DNA of 64,000 nt from positions 11,920 to 75,919 of the forward strand of contig DASPMW010000128.1 of assembly GCA_035626855.1 (NCBI GenBank). The letters run 5' to 3'. The notes under the pieces are model-generated. The model was not told the DNA's origin. It was given only the letters and a program-made list of their open reading frames with translations, and did not search any database. The position numbers were made by a program, and so were the translations under genes. This DNA is from JAPWJZ01 sp035626855. GTDB taxonomy: Bacteria; Pseudomonadota; Alphaproteobacteria; Micavibrionales; UBA2020. Below, piece after piece: positions 57,624 through 64,000 of this stretch. Within the stretch, counting starts at the first letter, position 1, and every line of letters begins with the position of its first letter.

Positions 57624-58070
57624 ATGTCACAGAATGTCGAACAGCTTCTGCAAAGGGCCTATGCGGCCGAAACGACCGCAATCGGTCTATTGCGCCTGCA
57701 ACTGGGCTCCGCCGTTGACCCCGCTTTCCGGGAAAAAATCACCGAATACCTGACTGAAACCCGCTGGCAACGCAAATTGCTGCGCGCCTGCATCGTGAAT
57801 TTCACCGAAAACGAGGTTCCGGCAGCCGAAAACGACGAGGCCGAACTGGCCGGCGAAGATCTTCTTTCCTGCGTCCAGTACCAGATCCGGCTTTATCGCC
57901 AGCTGGTCAGCGAGGCGCAAAAGGCCGGACTGGATGTCGTCGTCGAGGCCGCGCGCGAAATCCTGGTGCAGGAACGCGCGATGGAGGAATGGCTGGATGT
58001 ATACGCCGAAGTTTTCCAGGGCATCATGCCGGCGCGCAACGCCATCGGCTCCTCCCGCGCGGAGTGGTAA
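57624..58070 (+). CDS. Ferritin-like (DUF892/YciF-type) protein
   Basis: A 148-residue all-helical protein whose pattern fits the DUF892 four-helix bundle seen in YciE/YciF stress proteins: NVEQLLQRAYAAETTAIGLLRLQLGSAVDPAFREKITEYLTETRWQ, then DLLSCVQYQIRLYRQLVSEAQKAGL and LVQERAMEEWLDVYAEVF. A Glu (AAETT, near residue 16) and the later QERAMEEW could be metal ligands, but His ligands are sparse, so iron binding is doubtful. GAGGG before the ATG is the binding site. It has a perfect stress promoter and is 45 bases upstream of glgX, probably in one transcript. Confidence 0.72.
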   Translation: MSQNVEQLLQRAYAAETTAIGLLRLQLGSAVDPAFREKITEYLTETRWQRKLLRACIVNFTENEVPAAENDEAELAGEDLLSCVQYQIRLYRQLVSEAQKAGLDVVVEAAREILVQERAMEEWLDVYAEVFQGIMPARNAIGSSRAEW

Positions 58071-58115
58071 TATGGCCCATTGCCGCGCGAAGGCGCCTCC
58101 GGCCGGACCTGCATC

Positions 58116-60254
58116 ATGAACGCCACTCACCGGATCAAGGAAGGCTCGCCGCATAAGCGCGGCGCGGTATGGGACGGCAAAGGCACGAACTTCGCCATTT
58201 TTTCGGCCGCCGCGACGAAGGTTGAAGTCTGCCTGTTCAGCGAGGACGGCAAAACCGAAACCGCCCGCATTGCACTGCCCGAATATACCAACCAGATCTG
58301 GCACGGCTACCTGCCGGAAGTGGGGCCCGGGACAGTTTACGGGTATCGCGTGCACGGGCCCTACGAGCCCGATGCCGGTCATCGCTTCAACCACAATAAG
58401 CTGCTGCTCGACCCCTACGCGCAGGCGCATATCGGCGAGCTCGAATGGAATCCCGCCTGCTTCGGCTACACGCTCGATCATGCGGATAAGGACCTGAGCT
58501 TCGATGAGCGCGACAGCGCGCCCTTCGTGCCCAAATGCGTCATCGTCGACCCGGAATTTCCCTGGGCGGAGGCCACGCGCCACCCGCCGGAAGTGCCTTG
58601 GGACCAGACGATCATTTATGAGGCGCATGTAAAGGGCATGACCATGCGGCATCCGCATGTGCCGGAATGGCAGCGCGGCACCTATGCCGGTTTCGCGCAT
58701 CCCGAGGTGCTGAAGCATATCAAATCGCTCGGCGTCACTTCGGTCGAGCTGATGCCGGTGCATACCTTCCTGAACGACAGCTACCTGCTGGAAAAAGGCC
58801 TCGTCAATTACTGGGGTTATAATTCGATCGGTTTCTTCGCGCCCGACCCGCGCTATGCGGCGAACCGCGCCGAAGTCTTGCGCGAATTCAAGGAAATGGT
58901 CGCGCGCATCCACGAAGCCGGGCTCGAAGTCATTCTCGATGTCGTCTACAACCACACCGCCGAAGGCAACGAGCTCGGTCCGACCCTGAGCTTCAAGGGC
59001 ATCGACAACGCGTCCTACTACCGCCTAGCGCCGGACAAGCGTTTTTATATCAACGACACCGGCACGGGCAACACGCTGAACCTCAGCCACCCGCGCGTGA
59101 TACAGATGGTCGCGGATTCCCTGCGCTACTGGGCCACGGAGATGAACGTCGATGGCTTCCGCTTTGACCTCGGCACCATCCTTGCGCGGGAAACGAATGG
59201 CTTCGACGACCGCTCCGGCTTCCTAAAAGTCTGCTGCCAGGACCCGGTGCTGAGCTCGGCCAAGCTGATCGCCGAGCCCTGGGATTGCGGTCCGGGCGGT
59301 TACCAGGTGGGGTCGTTCCCGCCGGGATGGGCGGAATGGAACGATCAATACCGCGACACCGTGCGCGATTTCTGGCGCAGCGAAGCACCGGCCTCCGCCA
59401 TCGCCTCGCGGCTCGCTGGCTCCGCCGATTTGTTCGACCGCGACGGCCGCAAGCCCTGGACCTCCGTCAACTTCGTGACCGCCCATGACGGTTATACGAT
59501 GCATGACCTCGTCAGCTATAACGAGCGGCATAACGACGAAAACGGCGAGGATAACCGCGACGGCCATGTGGATAACCGCAACTGGAACTGCGGCGCCGAA
59601 GGGCCGACCGATGATGAGGAGATCAACGCGCTGCGACGCCGCCAGATGCGCAATTTCTTCGCGACCCTGTTCCTGTCGCAGGGCACGCCGATGATGCTCG
59701 CAGGCGACGAGGCGTTGCGCACGCAGAAAGGCAACAACAACGCCTACTGCCAGGATAACGAAATCAGCTGGCTCGACTGGAGCTATCCGCCGGAAGCGGT
59801 CGCGATGACCGACTTCGTCCGCAAGGTGACAGGCTTGCGCAAGAAATACCCCGTCCTGCGCCGTGCCCGCTACCTGATGGGCACCTACGACCCCGAAAAG
59901 GAGCTGAGCGAAATCAGCTGGATCAACGCCAACGGCGATATCATGACCGACGAGCAATGGCAGGACGGCAACAACCGCTGCCTTGGCATGATGATCGACG
60001 GCCGGGCGCAGACGACCGGCATCCGCCGCCGGGGAGAGGACGTTACTCTGCTCTTGATCCTCAATCCGTATCACGATACCGTGCCGTTTACGCTGCCGCC
60101 CTGCACGGGCGGCACAGGCTGGTCGCGCCTGCTCGACACGGGCGAGGAAACCGGCGATGGCGACGGACAGGTCTTCCCGATCGGCGAAGCCTTTGACGTG
60201 GCGGGTCGCAGCTTCCTCGTCTTCGCGCTGCAGGCGGAAAAGAAAGCGGAGTAA
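58116..60254 (+). CDS. glgX: Glycogen debranching enzyme (GlgX/TreX type)
   Basis: A 712-residue GH13 isoamylase that cuts alpha-1,6 branches. EGSPHKRGAVWDGKGTNFAIFSAAATKVEVCLF is the N-terminal carbohydrate-binding domain. IIYEAHVKGMT, LGVTSVELMPVHTF, LVNYWGYNSIGFFAPDPRY, LDVVYNHTAEGNELGPTLSFKGIDNASYYR, VDGFRFDLGTILARE (catalytic Asp), LIAEPWDCGPGGYQVG (catalytic Glu) and FVTAHDGYTMHDLVSYNERHNDENGE follow. It can supply linear maltodextrins to TreY and TreZ encoded divergently. The ATG at 58116 is the first before the conserved start and its binding site is poor. The stop overlaps the glgB start. Confidence 0.95.
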   Translation: MNATHRIKEGSPHKRGAVWDGKGTNFAIFSAAATKVEVCLFSEDGKTETARIALPEYTNQIWHGYLPEVGPGTVYGYRVHGPYEPDAGHRFNHNKLLLDPYAQAHIGELEWNPACFGYTLDHADKDLSFDERDSAPFVPKCVIVDPEFPWAEATRHPPEVPWDQTIIYEAHVKGMTMRHPHVPEWQRGTYAGFAHPEVLKHIKSLGVTSVELMPVHTFLNDSYLLEKGLVNYWGYNSIGFFAPDPRYAANRAEVLREFKEMVARIHEAGLEVILDVVYNHTAEGNELGPTLSFKGIDNASYYRLAPDKRFYINDTGTGNTLNLSHPRVIQMVADSLRYWATEMNVDGFRFDLGTILARETNGFDDRSGFLKVCCQDPVLSSAKLIAEPWDCGPGGYQVGSFPPGWAEWNDQYRDTVRDFWRSEAPASAIASRLAGSADLFDRDGRKPWTSVNFVTAHDGYTMHDLVSYNERHNDENGEDNRDGHVDNRNWNCGAEGPTDDEEINALRRRQMRNFFATLFLSQGTPMMLAGDEALRTQKGNNNAYCQDNEISWLDWSYPPEAVAMTDFVRKVTGLRKKYPVLRRARYLMGTYDPEKELSEISWINANGDIMTDEQWQDGNNRCLGMMIDGRAQTTGIRRRGEDVTLLLILNPYHDTVPFTLPPCTGGTGWSRLLDTGEETGDGDGQVFPIGEAFDVAGRSFLVFALQAEKKAE

Positions 60255-62128
60255 TGTCTCTCTCGGCCGACGATATTTACCTCTTCAACGAGGGGCGGAA
60301 TTTCCGTTTGTATAACCATCTCGGCGCGCATGTGCAGCCGCAGGGCGGCGTGCGGTTCGCCGTCTGGGCGCCGAACGCAAAATACGTTGCGGTCGTCGGC
60401 GACTTCAATCACTGGAACCGCGGCAGCCACAAGCTCGCGCCTGTCGGGTCCTCGGGTATCTGGGAAGGCACGTTCCAAGATGCCGGTCCCGGCCAAGCCT
60501 ATAAGTACTATATTGAATCAAACCATAACGGCTACACTGTCGAGAAAGCCGACCCGTTCGGATTCTGCGCCGAAACGCCGCCGAAGACGGCCTCGGTCAT
60601 CCATGACATCGACTACAAATGGAATGACGATGCCTGGATGAAGGAGCGCCCGGCGCGCCAGCGCCATGACAAGCCGATCTCGGTCTACGAGCTGCATCTC
60701 GGCTCCTGGCGCCAGCGGCCGGAGGATTACAATCGCGCCCTTTCCTACACCGAACTCGCCGACGAGCTCGTCGCCTATATCCAGCACATGGGCTTCACCC
60801 ATGTCGAGCTCATGCCGATCATGGAGCACCCCTTCGGCGGCTCCTGGGGCTATCAGGTCACCGGCTATTACGCGCCGACGCGGCGCTATGGCGACCCGCA
60901 GGAACTGATGCTGCTGATCGACCGCCTGCACCAGGCGGGCATCGGTGTGCTGCTCGACTGGGTGCCCTCGCATTTCCCCGACGACCAGCACGGGCTTTCC
61001 TACTTCGACGGCACGCATCTGTTCGAGCATGCCGATCCGCGCCAGGGTTTCCATCCCGACTGGAACAGCCTGATCTTCAATTACGGCCGGAACGAGGTTC
61101 GCAGCTTCCTTATTTCCAACGCCTGTTTCTGGCTCGATAAATACCATATCGACGGGCTGCGCGTGGATGCCGTCGCCTCGATGCTTTATCTCGACTATTC
61201 CCGCAAGCCGGGCGAGTGGATACCCAACCAGCATGGCGGGCGCGAGAACCTGGAGGCGATCCGCTTCCTGCGCGAATTGAACACGGCGGTCTATGGCGGG
61301 TTCCCTGGCGTGCAGATGATCGCCGAAGAGTCGACCGACTATGACGGGGTGTCCCGCCCGGTCGAGGCCAACGGCCTCGGCTTCGGCTTCAAATGGGATA
61401 TGGGCTGGATGCACGACACGCTGAAATATTTCAGCAAGGAGCCGGTGCATCGCCGCTTCCACCAGAACGACATCACCTTCCGCTCGATTTATGCCTTCCA
61501 CGAAAACTTCATGCTGCCGCTCAGCCATGATGAAGTGGTCCATGGCAAGGGTTCGCTTATCAACAAGATGCCGGGCGACGACTGGCAGAAATTCGCCAAC
61601 CTGCGGCTGCTCTACAGCTATATGTATGCCCAGCCCGGCAAGAAGCTTTTGTTCATGGGCGGCGAATTCGCGCAATTGAAGGAATGGAACCACAACACCA
61701 GCCTCGACTGGCATCTCGCCGGTTTCGATCGCCACCAGCAGATCCAGCGCGTCACGCGCGATCTCAACCTTGTTTATAAGACCCATGAAGCGCTGCACCT
61801 CGATTGTGACGCGAGCGGCTTTGAATGGATTGACGGCGGCGACGCCGCGGCTTCGGTGCTCAGCTTCCTGCGCTTTTCCAAAGACCGCAGGAAGGCGATG
61901 ATGTGCGCCTTCAATTTCACGCCTGTCACGCGCAAAGGCTACCGCATCGGCGTGCCGTTCAAGGGCCATTGGACGGAAGTGTTCAACAGCGATGACGCCG
62001 TCTATGGCGGCTCCGGTCATCGCAGCGGCGATCAGCAGGCGGGAGATACCGCCATGCATGGCCGCCCGTATTCGGTGACGATCACGCTGCCCCCGCTCGG
62101 CGCTGCTTTCTTTGAATGGTCGGCCTAG
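60254..62128 (+). CDS. glgB: 1,4-alpha-glucan branching enzyme
   Basis: A 624-residue GH13 enzyme making alpha-1,6 branches in glycogen. FAVWAPNAKYVAVVGDFNHWNRGSHKL is the CBM48 domain (residues 35-61). SVYELHLGSW, HVELMPIMEHPFGGSWGYQVTGYYAPTRRYG, VLLDWVPSHFPDDQHGLSYFDGTHLFEH, IDGLRVDAVASMLYLDYSR (catalytic Asp), QMIAEESTDYDGVSRP (Glu) and LPLSHDEVVHGKGSLINKMPGD are canonical. The first N-terminal domain of the long GlgB form is absent. It overlaps glgX by one base. No glgC, glgA or glgP is in the window. The stop shares CTAG with that of the convergent gene. Confidence 0.95.
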   Translation: MSLSADDIYLFNEGRNFRLYNHLGAHVQPQGGVRFAVWAPNAKYVAVVGDFNHWNRGSHKLAPVGSSGIWEGTFQDAGPGQAYKYYIESNHNGYTVEKADPFGFCAETPPKTASVIHDIDYKWNDDAWMKERPARQRHDKPISVYELHLGSWRQRPEDYNRALSYTELADELVAYIQHMGFTHVELMPIMEHPFGGSWGYQVTGYYAPTRRYGDPQELMLLIDRLHQAGIGVLLDWVPSHFPDDQHGLSYFDGTHLFEHADPRQGFHPDWNSLIFNYGRNEVRSFLISNACFWLDKYHIDGLRVDAVASMLYLDYSRKPGEWIPNQHGGRENLEAIRFLRELNTAVYGGFPGVQMIAEESTDYDGVSRPVEANGLGFGFKWDMGWMHDTLKYFSKEPVHRRFHQNDITFRSIYAFHENFMLPLSHDEVVHGKGSLINKMPGDDWQKFANLRLLYSYMYAQPGKKLLFMGGEFAQLKEWNHNTSLDWHLAGFDRHQQIQRVTRDLNLVYKTHEALHLDCDASGFEWIDGGDAAASVLSFLRFSKDRRKAMMCAFNFTPVTRKGYRIGVPFKGHWTEVFNSDDAVYGGSGHRSGDQQAGDTAMHGRPYSVTITLPPLGAAFFEWSA

Positions 62129-62832
62129 GCCGGCGTTGCCTGCAGGACAATCGGCAAATGATCGGACAGGTGCCGCACCTCCGGCCCGTCGATGCGATGC
62201 GCGGTCATCTTGAAGCCCGGCGCGCGGTGCCAGGCGCGGTCGAGCCGCAGGACCGGCAGGAATGACGGGAATGTCGCGCGGCAGGGCAGGGGGGTCATCA
62301 GGCTGTCGAGATGGCGCAAGAGCTTCGCCCGCCACTGCCATTCATTGATGTCCCCCATCAGGAACAGCGGCAGTTTTTCGCTGTCCTCGACGCTGTCCAT
62401 CAGCCGCATCAGGTTGCGCGCCTCCGACTGCCGCTCAAACAGCGAGAGGGAGAGGTGCGTGCCGATGACGCGGATCTTCCCGTAGGGCGTGGCGATCACG
62501 GCGTCGATCGCATTGCGCGGCTCCAGATCCGGCTTGGTTTCAAGGTTGTGGAACAGCCCGCGCGTGATTTCATATCGGCTGACGATAAGGTTGCCGTACC
62601 AGCCCTTTTCATCATTCATGCTGGGGCCGGGAAAATGGTGCGGCCGGGCTGCGCCCGACAGTTGCGCGACACCGTCGACCGCGCCGCCTGCGCTCGGGCG
62701 CGTTTCCATTTCCTGGAACACGCCGATATCGATATTGAGCCGTTCCATGAGGTCATGAATGCGCGTGAGGTCGCGCTTGCCGTCGAGGCTGCGGCCGCCA
62801 TGCAGGTTGAAGCTGAGGAAGCGCAAGGTCAT
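62125..62832 (-). CDS. Endonuclease/exonuclease/phosphatase-family protein
   Basis: A 235-residue protein with the EEP fold. LRFLSFNLHGG opens it (Asn metal ligand), IDIGVFQEME carries the Glu ligand, RVIGTHLSLSLFERQSEARNLMRLM the His, FLMGDINEWQWRAKLL the Asp/Asn pair, and RHLSDHLPIVLQ the final catalytic His. The substrate may be nucleic acid or a phosphorylated small molecule or lipid. It overlaps the upstream phospholipase D-VTT gene by four bases (ATGA), and that pairing of an EEP protein with a cardiolipin-synthase-like protein suggests a lipid-related role. The stop overlaps that of glgB. Confidence 0.88.
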   Translation of the reverse strand: MTLRFLSFNLHGGRSLDGKRDLTRIHDLMERLNIDIGVFQEMETRPSAGGAVDGVAQLSGAARPHHFPGPSMNDEKGWYGNLIVSRYEITRGLFHNLETKPDLEPRNAIDAVIATPYGKIRVIGTHLSLSLFERQSEARNLMRLMDSVEDSEKLPLFLMGDINEWQWRAKLLRHLDSLMTPLPCRATFPSFLPVLRLDRAWHRAPGFKMTAHRIDGPEVRHLSDHLPIVLQATPA

Positions 62833-64000
62833 GCGATCGCCTTGGGAAAGTGCCGCTCCTGCCACCGGCGCAGCGTAAACTGCGCAAACAGGGTAAACGC
62901 GATCCACCCCGCGATTCCGGCGGCGGCAAGCGCGATCGCCTGCCGGTCCGGGCTCTCCCATAGCTGCATGAAGGAATGGCCGAGCCAGGAAATGGCGACC
63001 ATGCCTGGCAGCATGCCGATCAGCGTGCCAAGGATATAGGGCAGGAAGGAAAGCCCCGAGATACCAAGGCCGAGATTGACCGCGTTGAACGGCGCGACCG
63101 GGATAAGCCGCAAGACCGCAATCGCGCGTGCGCCGCCATGGTTGAGGTATTCGCGCACGCGCTCCCCGATCTGGCCGAACACCATGCGCAGCACGCGCTG
63201 GCCGAGCACTTTGCCGGCCATGAAACCAAGCGTCGAGGTCGCGGCCACGCCCACCACGGAGACGAACAGCCCGATCACCGGGCCGAACACCGCCGCCGAG
63301 GCGCCGATCATGACGGTCACGGGGAAGAAGAGGAAGGTCGCGGTCGTGAACAACAAGATGGCAAGCCATATGCCCGCAGGCCCCTGCCGCAGCGATTCGA
63401 ACAGCGGCATGACTTTCTCGGGCGTCGCATATTCGGCGAGCGGCGTATAGCGCCACAGCGCGACGAAGGCCGCGATCAGCACCATCAGCGCAAGGGTGCT
63501 TGTCACCTGCCGGCCGATATGTCGGCGCAGGCTGGGATGCTTGTATTCGAGGGTGAGTTCGGACGGGATGAACGGCTGCACGGGATCCGCGATGGCGGTC
63601 GCGAGGCGCGCGAAGGCGGGGGAGCGGAACTGCTCGTCCGCCCAGGGGCGGAAATGCTGGCGGCTGGTCGGCACATCGTCAAGCAGGCGCTGGACGGAGG
63701 CGCCGCTTGTGACTTTATACTCGATGTCGTCGAGTTCCTGCCCCGAATGCTCGCGGATCAGGTCATTGCGCACATCGGCGATCTTGCGGCGGATTTTCTC
63801 GTCGTCGCCGGTCAGGATGATGTCGCATTCGGTGTCGAAGCCCATCGAGCGGCGGTTGATGTTGGTCGAGCCGATGCGCAGGTATTTGTCGTCGACGATC
63901 ATCAGCTTGGAATGGATGCGCACCGGTTTGGTGACGCCGTCTTCCGTGCTGCAGGAATAAACCATCGCCACCTGGTCCTTGAAGTCCTTCAGCACCGCGT
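62829..64000 (-). CDS. Phospholipase D-like/VTT (DedA-type) fusion, C-terminal part
   Basis: The gene runs off the right edge, so its N-terminus and first HKD motif are missing. About 390 residues remain. The second HKD-type motif is IHSKLMIVDDKYLRIGSTNINRRSMGFDTE (visible residues about 27-56). A linker ends with EYKHPSLRRHIGR. Then a membrane domain of about six segments carries the VTT/SNARE-associated pattern FFPVTVMIGASAAVFGPVIGL and GGARAIAVLRLIPVAPFNAVNLGLGISGLSFLPYILGTLIGMLPG (visible about 255-330). PLD-VTT fusions are known in proteobacteria and are thought to act on phospholipids. It is coupled to the EEP gene. Confidence 0.9.
   Translation of the reverse strand, partial: AVLKDFKDQVAMVYSCSTEDGVTKPVRIHSKLMIVDDKYLRIGSTNINRRSMGFDTECDIILTGDDEKIRRKIADVRNDLIREHSGQELDDIEYKVTSGASVQRLLDDVPTSRQHFRPWADEQFRSPAFARLATAIADPVQPFIPSELTLEYKHPSLRRHIGRQVTSTLALMVLIAAFVALWRYTPLAEYATPEKVMPLFESLRQGPAGIWLAILLFTTATFLFFPVTVMIGASAAVFGPVIGLFVSVVGVAATSTLGFMAGKVLGQRVLRMVFGQIGERVREYLNHGGARAIAVLRLIPVAPFNAVNLGLGISGLSFLPYILGTLIGMLPGMVAISWLGHSFMQLWESPDRQAIALAAAGIAGWIAFTLFAQFTLRRWQERHFPKAIA

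Noticed and set aside
60518..62341. A 607-codon minus-strand frame over glgB
   Set aside because: glgB is certain from its catalytic motifs, and the opposite frame is composition-driven.

Overview
The window is a GC-rich chromosomal segment with about 50 protein-coding genes and no rRNA or tRNA gene that I could see. It looks alphaproteobacterial. The signs are a fused trpE(G) gene preceded by a short Trp-rich leader peptide of the rhizobial trpL type, several promoter-like sites of the form GGAAC-N16/17-CGTT (the alphaproteobacterial EcfG general-stress consensus) beside stress genes, and dispersed palindromic elements of kinds common in that class. I cannot name the species. All functional names come from reading the translations and rest on no database search.

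Layout. 1-1365: C-terminal end of a flotillin-like protein, a small palindromic (MITE-like) element and a glycine/alanine-rich membrane protein. 1366-13316: a purine catabolism region holding uraH, puuD (urate hydroxylase), puuE, uraD, allantoicase and ureidoglycolate lyase. Malate synthase (aceB), which can consume the resulting glyoxylate, lies among them with an MFS transporter, a FAD oxidoreductase, a 7-TM protein and a FecR-domain protein. A 210-bp tandem repeat fills the gap in front of puuD. 13444-19308: one very large alpha-2-macroglobulin with a thioester motif. 19305-27413: sugar kinase mak, a phosphomannose-isomerase-type cupin and an unsplit trp operon (trpL-trpE(G)-D-C-F-B-A). 27459-34135: ABC exporter, lipoprotein, BaiN-type flavoprotein, ABC-F protein and a SpoU-type RNA methyltransferase. 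34132-39036: ppc, proA and proB.

39203-44615: a four-gene operon of unknown function. It contains one TelA-like protein, two helical proteins and one membrane-anchored protein. This is the best candidate in the window for an undescribed system.

44637-62128: a stress island. It holds glycine-zipper, EF-hand, PRC-barrel, CsbD, YqjD/YqjE-like, DUF1328 and YflT-like proteins, an OmpR-type regulator, an ECF sigma factor, a hybrid histidine kinase and a small anti-sigma-like protein. It then runs into a glycogen/trehalose module (treY, treZ, a ferritin-like protein, glgX, glgB). At least seven GGAAC-type sites, two pairs of them divergent, tie these genes into one probable general stress regulon. 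62125-64000: an endonuclease/exonuclease/phosphatase-family protein and the C-terminal part of a phospholipase D-VTT fusion that runs off the window.

How it works together. Urate is opened and degraded to ureidoglycolate and then glyoxylate, which malate synthase can feed into central metabolism. Under stress, the sigma-factor network probably switches on envelope and cytosolic protectants and the conversion of glycogen to trehalose. Tryptophan synthesis is probably controlled by attenuation from a leaderless trpL transcript.
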